Assembly: GCF_002953735.1 (NCBI RefSeq)
Contig: NZ_CP025536.1
Coordinates: forward strand, 1,680,001 to 1,744,000
Reading direction: 5' to 3'
Origin: Streptococcus pluranimalium
GTDB lineage: Bacteria; Bacillota; Bacilli; Lactobacillales; Streptococcaceae
DNA length: 64,000 bases
Shown piece by piece: positions 1 through 8,239 of the stretch; the first letter of the stretch is position 1, and the number at the start of each line of letters is the position of its first letter. The translations under genes and the position numbers were made by a program. Under the pieces are notes generated by a model. That model was not told where the DNA came from and did no database searches. It saw nothing but the letters and a program-made list of their open reading frames with translations.

Positions 1-1412
1 TTTTCAAATTGTTGCCAATCACGTTCGGTTAGATTTTGGAAACTCCCTTTTAATTCCCATTTATTAATGATTTTTTTAGCTCCAATATTAGTCGTCATAA
101 TGACAATAGTATTTTTAAAACTAATCAAGCGACCTGAGCTATCTGTTAAGCGACCATCATCTAGCACCTGAAGAAAGAGATCCATAACCTCACTATGTGC
201 TTTTTCAATCTCATCTAGCAACAGAACGCAATATGGTTTCTGTTTTACTCCTTCAGTCAATTGTCCCTTTGTTCTCGTCTCACGATTGCCGATTAGTTTA
301 GTCACATCTTCCTTCTGTTTATATTCAGACATATCAAACCGTATCATAGACTCTTCATCATCAAAGAGTGCTTCTGCAATAGCTTTCGCTAGTTCTGTCT
401 TGCCAACACCTGTCGGACCAAGAAACATAAATGATGAAATAGGTTTATTCTCATCTTGTAAACCTGCTTGAGCGATAGTTACAGCATCCACAACGGCTTC
501 AATAGCATCTTCTTGTCCCTTGACACGATTCATCAATTTTTCCTTCAAACTGTTTAAGCGTTCCTGATCACCTTTTAGGATTGTAGTGACAGGAATACCA
601 GTTTTATCCTTCAAAACTTGGGCAATATCTTCTTCTGTAATCCTAGTTTTCCCCTCAGCTGAAGCAATAGTAGCAGCTTCATCAATCAAATCAAAGGCTT
701 TATCTGGTAAAAATCGGTCTGTAATGTATCGAACAGACAAACGGACAGATTGTTCTACAGCTTCAGAAGAAATAGTGATTTTATGAAATGATTCATAGAT
801 TACTTTTGCTTGATCAATGATTGATATAGCTTGTAGAATAGTTGGTTCTTCTACCATGACTCGTTGCATCCGACGTTCCAAGGCTCTATCAGTCTCTACG
901 TAGGCATTAAACTCATCTAGAGTGGTGGCTCCAATCAGCTGAATATCACCACGTGCCAAAACAGGTTTAATCACATTTCCTGCATCGAGCGCTTGTCCGT
1001 CCTGACTACCTGCTCCTACAATCGTATGAATTTCATCTACAAAAAGAAGATTATGGCCTCGTGTAGCAACCATTTCTTCAATAATCCTCTTAAACTTGGC
1101 AATAAATCCAGCATCATCTTCACTCATCAAACTAGAGAGTTCTAAAGAACGAACCGTTAAACCTCTTAAAGCATTTGGAACTTGGTTTCGTAGAATGGCA
1201 AGTGTGAGACCTTCAACAATAGCTGTTTTACCAACGCCTGCTTCACCTACCAAGATAGGGTTATTCTTGGTTCGTCTGAGAAGAGAGATGATGACGTTAT
1301 GAACTTCTTTATCTCGTCCATAGACCTGGTATTCATCTGATTTTTGAGCTACTTTAGCTGATAGATTGTCGGTGTATTGATCAAGATATGGAGTCTTCAC
1401 TTCATTTTCCAC
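1..1412 (-). CDS. Clp/HSP100-type AAA+ ATPase, partial
   Basis: An ATP-driven protein unfoldase of the ClpA/ClpB/ClpC class encoded in the mobile element. The C-terminal end lies left of the window. After a short leader of about 25 residues comes the first AAA module with Walker A GEAGVGKT near residue 56, then a second module with Walker A GPTGVGKT near residue 329. The double-domain Clp_N region of housekeeping ClpB/ClpC is absent. The chosen start is GTG at 1412, preceded by AGGAG eight bases upstream; the start lies one base past the stop of the topoisomerase gene, so the two are probably translated together. It may remodel element proteins or work with host ClpP; a ClpP-docking loop cannot be judged here. 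Confidence 0.85.
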   Translation of the reverse strand, partial: MENEVKTPYLDQYTDNLSAKVAQKSDEYQVYGRDKEVHNVIISLLRRTKNNPILVGEAGVGKTAIVEGLTLAILRNQVPNALRGLTVRSLELSSLMSEDDAGFIAKFKRIIEEMVATRGHNLLFVDEIHTIVGAGSQDGQALDAGNVIKPVLARGDIQLIGATTLDEFNAYVETDRALERRMQRVMVEEPTILQAISIIDQAKVIYESFHKITISSEAVEQSVRLSVRYITDRFLPDKAFDLIDEAATIASAEGKTRITEEDIAQVLKDKTGIPVTTILKGDQERLNSLKEKLMNRVKGQEDAIEAVVDAVTIAQAGLQDENKPISSFMFLGPTGVGKTELAKAIAEALFDDEESMIRFDMSEYKQKEDVTKLIGNRETRTKGQLTEGVKQKPYCVLLLDEIEKAHSEVMDLFLQVLDDGRLTDSSGRLISFKNTIVIMTTNIGAKKIINKWELKGSFQNLTERDWQQFE

Positions 1413-1413
1413 T

Positions 1414-3162
1414 TCAATCACTCCTTTCTTTTGCAGTAGCAACCTGGTTCGCCAACTTTTCTTTTATGGCATCGACAAACTCACGTGGGTTAATCTCACC
1501 TTCACCAACTTGAGACAGAAACAACTCCCATCCTCCTGTCGTTTCAGGACTGGCAAATTCGTTATCATAAAGATAATGAATCAAGAGATAGGCTTTATTT
1601 GTTGGAAATAGTTGGCCTGTCTTTTTGTCTTTAGTCACGTAGCCTCTATCCTGGATTGTTTTTAACATAGCTGCTCTGGTTGCCTGCGTACCTAATCCAT
1701 ACTTTGGTAAAATGTCACTAATCAATTGACTCTCGGTAATTCTCTTAGGCGGTTTAGTCACTCCTTCAATAATGATTGTTTTGGTTTCAATCTGATCTCC
1801 TACACGATAATTAGGTAACTCTACATCTCTTTTCAGCTTTTGGTGACTATAAGCTGCCCACCCTAGATCAATCATATGACGACCTGTCGTTTTGAAAACC
1901 AATCCCTGGTTTTCTACTTCAATCGTTGTCGTTAAATAGCGACAATCTGCCGCAAACATCAGTAATGTTCTACGGACAACCGCTTCATAAATCAACCGCT
2001 CATCTGGTTTCAAAGTTACTAGATTAGGAATATTTTCAGTCGGTATAAGGGCATAGTGGCTTGTTTTTGCCACTTTTTCAGGATTAACGTAACTTTCCCT
2101 TGGTTCTAAATTTACTGCCTCAAAAGAGCAATTAACAACATCTTGATAGCTCTTCAAGTGGTGTTTCAGATAATCAAATTCCTCTTCAGTAATAAAGCGA
2201 GTATCTGTTCTAGGATAAGACAAGTATTTTTTTAGATAGAGACTTTCAATTAAACTTTCTGTTTTGGTTGGTTCAAACCCCCACTGTTTAGCAGCCAAAC
2301 CCTGAATATCCGATAAATTAAACAAATGTGGTGCTACTCTTTGATTTTCCTCTGTTTCAACTGAAGAGATTGAGGAGACTGATTGAAGTTGTCTTGAAGC
2401 AGCTAAGACGATATCACTATCAAAATATTTCTCTTTATTTGAAAAAGTAATTCCTAAATCTTTATCCTCTAAACGAAGTTTCCAATAAGTTTCTGGTCTG
2501 AAGTTTTGAATAGCCAATTCATTCTCACAGATTAAACGTACTCCTGGAGTTTGAACACGCCCAACTGATAATGTATTTCCCTTTCCTTTTGGAAGTCGTC
2601 CCCTATTTTGCAATTCTAAAGTGACTAAGGGTGATAAGTTCATCCCTACTAGCCAATCTGATTGTGCACGTGCCTCAGCTTCCAGATAGTAGTTATAAGT
2701 CTCTAGCGGTTCCCTTAGATTTTGAAAGGCTTTTTGTAGTACTCTTGTTGTCAATGAATTGACCCATAAGCGTTTGGTGACTTTTTTCTTTCCATCAGGA
2801 ATATGAGACAGAATTGAGTAAGCAATTCGCTCTCCTTCACGGTCTGAATCCGTACCTATAATGACTTGAACAGCTGATGTCACTTCCTGGTAAATCTGTT
2901 TGAAGATATCTTTAGAAGTTTTATCTTGTTTCAAGGTTTGCTTAAAAGAAACGTCAATCAGTGGCAACTTGGTTAAATCCCAATTATCTTCTGGTAATCC
3001 GTATTCAAATAAATGCCCTTCCGCAGCAATAATGTGAACTTCATCTGAAAAATAAGGGGTTTGTTTAACAATGTGTACTTTACCTTTTTTACTAGCCGAA
3101 CCAAGGCTTTCCGCATACGCAGCAGCCTGATTTTCTTTTTCAGCCAGAATAACCGTGACCAT
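1414..3162 (-). CDS. topB: DNA topoisomerase III (type IA)
   Basis: A type IA topoisomerase of 582 residues, which cuts one DNA strand through a tyrosine and resolves replication or transfer intermediates. The N-terminal TOPRIM domain shows the acidic motif TDSDREGE near residue 104. The catalytic tyrosine lies in SYPRTDTRF near residue 316. It is shorter than E. coli TopB (653 residues) and lacks an obvious C-terminal zinc-ribbon region. Topoisomerase genes of this kind are common in Gram-positive conjugative elements. It is the first gene after the promoter block at 3193-3230, and the Clp-like ATPase follows directly. Confidence 0.93.
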   Translation of the reverse strand: MVTVILAEKENQAAAYAESLGSASKKGKVHIVKQTPYFSDEVHIIAAEGHLFEYGLPEDNWDLTKLPLIDVSFKQTLKQDKTSKDIFKQIYQEVTSAVQVIIGTDSDREGERIAYSILSHIPDGKKKVTKRLWVNSLTTRVLQKAFQNLREPLETYNYYLEAEARAQSDWLVGMNLSPLVTLELQNRGRLPKGKGNTLSVGRVQTPGVRLICENELAIQNFRPETYWKLRLEDKDLGITFSNKEKYFDSDIVLAASRQLQSVSSISSVETEENQRVAPHLFNLSDIQGLAAKQWGFEPTKTESLIESLYLKKYLSYPRTDTRFITEEEFDYLKHHLKSYQDVVNCSFEAVNLEPRESYVNPEKVAKTSHYALIPTENIPNLVTLKPDERLIYEAVVRRTLLMFAADCRYLTTTIEVENQGLVFKTTGRHMIDLGWAAYSHQKLKRDVELPNYRVGDQIETKTIIIEGVTKPPKRITESQLISDILPKYGLGTQATRAAMLKTIQDRGYVTKDKKTGQLFPTNKAYLLIHYLYDNEFASPETTGGWELFLSQVGEGEINPREFVDAIKEKLANQVATAKERSD

Positions 3163-3192
3163 ATATATATCTCCTTTTTTCTTGATAGTTCT

Positions 3193-3230
3193 ATCTTAAG
3201 AGATAATGTAAATTCCTGTGTTAAGGGAAT
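3193..3230 (-). promoter_or_regulatory. Element promoter block, copy 1
   Basis: The first of three matching promoter regions in the element. Arms ATTCC (3212-3216) and GGAAT (3226-3230) flank a 9-nt centre (plus-strand TGTGTTAAG). A likely -10 box (minus strand TAAGAT, 3193-3198) lies 13 bases past the repeat. No normal -35 box is found at 17 bp; the repeat occupies that position. It sits before topB. The other copies are at 8061-8097 and 13289-13325. Confidence 0.65.
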
Positions 3231-3246
3231 AGGTGAAAATCAGAAC

Positions 3247-3270
3247 ACAAAAAGTTATATAACTTTTTGT
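3247..3270. repeat. 24-bp perfect palindrome
   Basis: Twelve bases starting ACAAAAAG are followed directly by their exact reverse complement, with no spacer. It lies 16 bp upstream of the topB promoter block, between that block and the terminator of the giant gene. It could be an operator for an element regulator, or a second terminator-like hairpin. Confidence 0.7.
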
Positions 3271-3290
3271 ATTTTTTCTTGTATAAAAAA

Positions 3291-3312
3291 AGCACTCTCA
3301 AACGAGAGTACT
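3291..3312 (-). terminator. Rho-independent terminator of the TOPRIM/ArdC gene
   Basis: The minus-strand hairpin AGTACTCTC-GTTT-GAGAGTGCT is followed by seven T residues, eight bases after the stop codon of the giant gene. Confidence 0.85.
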
Positions 3313-3319
3313 TTATAAA

Positions 3320-6300
3320 TCAATGACTAGGCCCTTTGATTGGGGCTTTAGGAAAATTTAGCGCTTGTCCTCGATTCTTCCCTTGAAGAGGTTTGGTATG
3401 AACTTCTATTTGCTTCAGTATCTGAGAGGTTGTTTTATGGACTCGTTTTAAGGAATCTGCTAATTGTTTATCATCTAAGATTTTTAGATTATTTGTCCAA
3501 CCTGCCATATAGTCAATAGCTTTTTCAGAAGTATCTAGTCCAAAATGTTTTGAAAGCAGATGACTAGTCATCTCAGCTTCAAACTCTTTTTGTCCTTTCG
3601 GTAGTTCCTTATACTGGTCTACCAGTTTTGGATTATGAAGTGTTGCATGAGCCAGTTCATGGATCGTGGTAGCAATTTTTTCTCCAGGAGTATTATCTGG
3701 ATTGATAAGAATGAGTTGTTCTCCAGGATAAAAGGCTCCTTTTGCATTTCCTAAAACATGGGCCTCATCTTTCATCATCTTAACACCTATACTTTCCGCA
3801 TAATCACACAAACCTTCCAGCACCTCTTTGGTCTTAACTTTATCCATGTTAAAGTTGTAATGGCGGTTTGGCATGGCTTTTGGATAGCTTTCTGGTTTCA
3901 GCGTTGTTTGGGACAACTCAAAGACCTTGTAGGTGGTGAAACGTGGATAACTTGTTTTAGGATCTCTTTCTTGAAATTGACGAACAGGAAGTTTACCATC
4001 TTTCACCAGGGCTTTCTCTTGTGGAGTTGCTTCAGAAAGTTTTTTGAATTTTGGATTACCTTTATCATTTTTAAGCTGTTGTCCATTTTCATCAAGAACT
4101 GGAATCATCTTGACCATCAATGGTCGAAACAGTGTGATTTGAGACTTTTCTCCTGTTTTGACAGACAATCCTTGGTGTACCACTTCTTTGGTTTCACCAG
4201 TTCTTTTATTTGTGTAGATTGCCTTTGTCTGGATGACATCTTCTGGCTTAACTCCTAGAGCCTCTCCCATCGCTTGCCATTGGTCATAGGTTGCGACTGC
4301 ATTCGCCCCACGCCATTGTTCATGAATGAGGGCGACATTACGAGGGGATAACTGCGGGAATTTACTCATGAAATCCATATATTCCAGCAAGTCTTCAGGT
4401 GACTGGGTGTATTCACGAATTTTTTGGAAGGCGTATTCACTGATTTCATAGGCAGAGGCATTGGTATAATCAAATGGTTCATCAGGTATCACAGTATAAT
4501 CCTGTTCTCCTTCTTTGACTTGATTTTTAGTTGATTCTTCAGCCATAATCTCTTCAATTCTTTGGTCCAAACCAGCCTTCATTTCTTGATTAGGAGACTG
4601 AAAACTTTCTCTATGGCTACTCGCTTCATCTTGAAGAACCTCTTGTGTCTTCAAGCTCTGCTCATTGGCTTCAGTAGCAATCTCCAGATTCACTTCCTGG
4701 TTTTCCAGCTGAGAAAGAATCTTTTCATCGATGGCTGCTAACTCAGGTTGTCCTTCTAAACGACGATATCCTAACCCCAACAAGCGTGAGATAGGTTCCG
4801 TTTCATCACCAATATCATAGCGGATATTATCTTTGATTAGTATGCCTCCAGGAGCGTACACATCAAATCGAACATTAGTAAACTTAGTATCATCTGTTTG
4901 ATTCCCTGTTCCCACACTTTCCTGATGACGTTCATATAAAGATTTATTCTGCTTGTAAAGCTCTTCAGCAAATGTTTGATATTCTACAAGCTCCGTTTCC
5001 TTAAATGGAATCTGAGGGCTATTTGCCCATGTTTCTGACCTTTGAAGACGTACATGGTAAGTTTCATTATAAATACGATCTTGATTCCACTCTTGATAGA
5101 AATGAGATGATTTATCAACTAATTCTTGTTGATCTGCAGCTGCAATCACAGCAGTAAAGTTCCCATCATGAATATCAGAAAGTTCATAATATTGCTTCCA
5201 TGCTGCTTTTGACTCTTCAGGCATATCTGTTCCAAGTTTTCTAGGGTCTCCAACATTATATGCAGCATCCAGAACTTGTGTGAATAATTCAGCTGAAATA
5301 GTATCATTTTTAACTTTTTCCTGAGTCAATTCAATTGCTTCTTCGTATTGCTTATTTTCTAAAATGGATAACATTTCTTGACCGCCATCTTCGACATACT
5401 GTTCATTGATTGACAGTTGATCAATTTTCCCAGCTCTTTCTCTATAGACACCTAAAATAATGTTTTCTTCAGCTGATTGAGCTAATTGATTTTTCAATCC
5501 TGTACGTAGCTTCATCAAACTAGCAGGAAAAGTGGTATTATCAACAGTCCTAAGTGCCAAAATAATATCCTCGTCCCCAGATTTAATAGCTTTATCTAAA
5601 TCTAAAGAATGAAGTTTTGGAACTTCAGACAGATCACCAAAATAAAAGGAATCCGATTCTACAATCGCTGGTAATTCAGGCAAGACTTTTAACTTATCGA
5701 ACGCTGCACCTTTATTGGCTAAGAGGATTGTATCAAAAGCACCATTACCATTAGCAAAATCTTCCAACGTTTGTTCTGCTGACTGACCTTCCTTGTAAGG
5801 GAACACTCCTGTTAAGTGTTGGAATTTATCTTTGTCAAATAACACTTGAAGTGTCTGAATAGAATTATTTTCTTGATAAAAATAATAAATTTTACTATCT
5901 GATAATTCTTTTAGATACCAATTTGCAACTTGTTGTAGCGTACCAGCATAACGATTCAATTTTACTAAATCCTTATCACTAATAACATGATAATGACGCC
6001 TATTAATTGACTGTCCATCCTTGTTTATGCTAAAATGTAATAAAGGCTGAGGCTGAGTTTGACCTGGTAACAAGTCATTCAAAGGTTGCGATTTATTCGC
6101 TTCAGGTAGAGGTGCTGCCTCCTGATTTTCAGGAAAATCCCCGATTGTACCCTCAGCATTTTTTTGTTGTCCAAAAATAATATCCATCTCTTGATTATTT
6201 TCAAGAGATTTTTCTTTTTGTCCTAAGCCAGCTGAAGATAACAACTCAAAATCCGTACTTCGATTTTCTAAAAGTTGATGTTTAGAAATAATTGTTTTAA

Positions 6301-7753
6301 GTTCACTATCATAGTGATTAAGGACCTTATCCCAAATTTCTGGTAGGTTAGCTTGTAGTTGTGTTAGAAACTCCACTTTTTCCAAACCCGAAAATTCGTG
6401 ATTAGAAAGATAATCAAGAATACCGTCTCTATCTAAGACATGCCCTTCCAATGATAGATACCCTGTTGCTCCATCATTAATTGACTCTTCAACATAGAGG
6501 TCTGCCCCAGCTACTGGATATTTTCTATCTTCAAGCATGCCATGGAACTCCTCTAAAACAAAATCTTCAACCTCCAAATTATGAAGCTCTTCATCATGCC
6601 ACAGATAATAAGCTGTATCTTCCTTTGTAATATCTGCAATGAGTTCATCTACTTGGATCTGGTAATCTTCAACTATTTCTGACTGATCTATTTTAGAAAT
6701 TTGATTCGACAGTGAGCTTTTTAGAGTATCATTCCAATCCATCTTTTCCTGTCCATGTTGTAAATTTGGTAATGCTTCAGTAACCATCGCTCCTTTATCA
6801 CGTATAGAGCTAACAAAGTTTTGACCAGCTTCATCATTGTCTACTGCCAGAGTAATCCAATCTGCATGTTTTCCATCTGAAAAGAAATTATTGTCAATCG
6901 CCGTCTCCAAACCTTTAGCTAATTGATCATGGCTCCATCGTAGCGGACGACCTGAAATATCCGACTGAAGCTGTGCTAAGTGCCTTCCAACTACAGATTC
7001 TTTTAAACCATCCATTGACACTAACCTTACATCTTGAAGATTATCTTTGTTCAATTCATAGTAAGACATCAAATCAATAGCACTTTCCGCAAAAACAAGA
7101 CGCTTAGCCTGCCCAATATCCACATGCATACCTGTAATACCATCTGAGTTTCGGACGATATTCTTAGCATAACCACGTTCTGGCCACTTCTCCCAGTTCT
7201 CTTCAATACCTTGCAGCGTAGCCCCTACAATTTCACCTGAGAAATCAAATGATTTAAAAACAACTACTGACTCAATACTACCATTAACCTTTGCATTGGC
7301 TTGAGCGAGAACCCCCTTCTCTAAGAAGAAGTTAATCGTTTCATCGGACAGACCACGTTTCTCCTTCAAATAGCTTCTAGCTGCCTCGAATGGTTGTTCG
7401 TAAGGAGCTAGATAGTAATTGAAAGATTCCTGAGTTCGCTCTATGATCTGAAATTCCTTAAAGGTCCCATCATTGAGGTAATCAATCGCCTGGTTAAAGT
7501 TGACTTCTTTCATGGTCTGCACCAGGGCAATAACATCACCACCTTGGTGACGTGAAAACCAGTTCCACATGTTTTTTTCAGGTGAAAGGACCATTGAATC
7601 ATGTTCTTTCCAACGATAATCACGGCCTGATTGGACTAATTCCATATGAAGTTCATTGGCTACATCCAGAATATCACGAGACCTGGCATGTTCCACTCTC
7701 TCACGACGACTTTTTCCACGTGACGATGACTGTTGAATGTGTTCGTCTGACAT
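3320..7753 (-). CDS. LtrC-like giant protein: TOPRIM, ArdC-like and M78-type peptidase domains
   Basis: A 1477-residue multidomain protein of the LtrC/PcfD-like class found in conjugative elements. The N-terminal 350 residues resemble plasmid primase-type proteins (DUF3991 then TOPRIM, with VFAESAID near residue 221). The middle is acidic and low in recognisable motifs. Near residue 1140 an ArdC-like single-strand DNA binding region begins (SPRNVALIHEQW), and near residue 1357 the zinc-peptidase motif HELAHATLH appears. ArdC-type proteins protect incoming single-stranded DNA from restriction; the combination suggests a role in handling or protecting transferred DNA. The start is ATG at 7753 behind AAAGGAG; a further in-frame ATG 15 bases upstream has no ribosome site. 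Confidence 0.85.
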   Translation of the reverse strand: MSDEHIQQSSSRGKSRRERVEHARSRDILDVANELHMELVQSGRDYRWKEHDSMVLSPEKNMWNWFSRHQGGDVIALVQTMKEVNFNQAIDYLNDGTFKEFQIIERTQESFNYYLAPYEQPFEAARSYLKEKRGLSDETINFFLEKGVLAQANAKVNGSIESVVVFKSFDFSGEIVGATLQGIEENWEKWPERGYAKNIVRNSDGITGMHVDIGQAKRLVFAESAIDLMSYYELNKDNLQDVRLVSMDGLKESVVGRHLAQLQSDISGRPLRWSHDQLAKGLETAIDNNFFSDGKHADWITLAVDNDEAGQNFVSSIRDKGAMVTEALPNLQHGQEKMDWNDTLKSSLSNQISKIDQSEIVEDYQIQVDELIADITKEDTAYYLWHDEELHNLEVEDFVLEEFHGMLEDRKYPVAGADLYVEESINDGATGYLSLEGHVLDRDGILDYLSNHEFSGLEKVEFLTQLQANLPEIWDKVLNHYDSELKTIISKHQLLENRSTDFELLSSAGLGQKEKSLENNQEMDIIFGQQKNAEGTIGDFPENQEAAPLPEANKSQPLNDLLPGQTQPQPLLHFSINKDGQSINRRHYHVISDKDLVKLNRYAGTLQQVANWYLKELSDSKIYYFYQENNSIQTLQVLFDKDKFQHLTGVFPYKEGQSAEQTLEDFANGNGAFDTILLANKGAAFDKLKVLPELPAIVESDSFYFGDLSEVPKLHSLDLDKAIKSGDEDIILALRTVDNTTFPASLMKLRTGLKNQLAQSAEENIILGVYRERAGKIDQLSINEQYVEDGGQEMLSILENKQYEEAIELTQEKVKNDTISAELFTQVLDAAYNVGDPRKLGTDMPEESKAAWKQYYELSDIHDGNFTAVIAAADQQELVDKSSHFYQEWNQDRIYNETYHVRLQRSETWANSPQIPFKETELVEYQTFAEELYKQNKSLYERHQESVGTGNQTDDTKFTNVRFDVYAPGGILIKDNIRYDIGDETEPISRLLGLGYRRLEGQPELAAIDEKILSQLENQEVNLEIATEANEQSLKTQEVLQDEASSHRESFQSPNQEMKAGLDQRIEEIMAEESTKNQVKEGEQDYTVIPDEPFDYTNASAYEISEYAFQKIREYTQSPEDLLEYMDFMSKFPQLSPRNVALIHEQWRGANAVATYDQWQAMGEALGVKPEDVIQTKAIYTNKRTGETKEVVHQGLSVKTGEKSQITLFRPLMVKMIPVLDENGQQLKNDKGNPKFKKLSEATPQEKALVKDGKLPVRQFQERDPKTSYPRFTTYKVFELSQTTLKPESYPKAMPNRHYNFNMDKVKTKEVLEGLCDYAESIGVKMMKDEAHVLGNAKGAFYPGEQLILINPDNTPGEKIATTIHELAHATLHNPKLVDQYKELPKGQKEFEAEMTSHLLSKHFGLDTSEKAIDYMAGWTNNLKILDDKQLADSLKRVHKTTSQILKQIEVHTKPLQGKNRGQALNFPKAPIKGPSH

Positions 7754-7771
7754 AAAAACTCCTTTCATTCA

Positions 7772-8029
7772 CTAAAAACATTCATATTTTGGCTGATATG
7801 GTGCTATTTCAGAAACAATAAAAATTTCTTTTGGTAAATGAATCAATTCTCCAACCGAAAAATGTTCAAACTGTTTTATATTATCCTGAAAATTGAGTTC
7901 TAATTCCAAATCGCCATTTCTTCCTTGTCCGGAAAAAAGAATTTTCTTTTGAACATCATCAATAGCCCTTACTAACCATTCAGCTTCAAAATCAAAATCC
8001 TCTTCTGAAACTCCTGGGAAATGTAACAT
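7772..8029 (-). CDS. Small acidic protein of unknown function
   Basis: An 85-residue acidic protein, leader of the giant gene's operon. I recognise no family. The start is ATG at 8029, eight bases after AGGAGG; an in-frame GTG at 8038 would lie on top of the ribosome site. It ends 19 bases before the start of the TOPRIM/ArdC gene and is transcribed from the shared promoter block at 8061-8097, so it may act with that protein or regulate its expression. Confidence 0.75.
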   Translation of the reverse strand: MLHFPGVSEEDFDFEAEWLVRAIDDVQKKILFSGQGRNGDLELELNFQDNIKQFEHFSVGELIHLPKEIFIVSEIAPYQPKYECF

Positions 8030-8060
8030 TGTCTTCACCTCCTTTTCTACAGTTACTTTT

Positions 8061-8097
8061 AGTGTAATTGATAATCATGATCCTTGTGTTAAGAGGA
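8061..8097 (-). promoter_or_regulatory. Element promoter block, copy 2
   Basis: Arms TCCT (8081-8084) and AGGA (8094-8097) flank the same 9-nt centre TGTGTTAAG seen in copy 1. The arms differ from copies 1 and 3 (TTCC/GGAA) but still pair. The likely -10 box, minus-strand TACACT, lies at 8061-8066. It drives the 85-residue gene and the giant gene. Confidence 0.65.
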
Positions 8098-8128
8098 CAA
8101 ATCATGGGAATTTTTCAGTAAAAAAAGC

Positions 8129-8147
8129 CATTGATAGTCCATCAATG
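8129..8147 (-). terminator. Terminator after the relaxase
   Basis: Stem CATTGAT / ATCAATG with a five-base loop, followed on the minus strand by GGC and a run of seven T. It closes the relaxase operon just before promoter block copy 2. Confidence 0.75.
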
Positions 8148-8152
8148 ACTGA

Positions 8153-8215
8153 TTATCGTTGAGCTTGTTTGCGCTCTTCTTGCTCTTCACGTTCATCACT
8201 TCTAGCACGTTCCAT
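8153..8215 (-). CDS. Charged 20-residue tail, in frame after the relaxase stop
   Basis: A 20-codon ORF, very rich in Glu and Arg, that lies in the same frame as the relaxase immediately downstream of its TAA (8240-8242), with no other stop between. The ATG at 8215 has no convincing ribosome site. It is either a former C-terminal tail of the relaxase cut off by a nonsense mutation, or a very small independent gene. Only comparison with homologues can decide. Confidence 0.35.
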   Translation of the reverse strand: MERARSDEREEQEERKQAQR

Positions 8216-8239
8216 AAGCGCTTTTTTACTCGCTTGATG

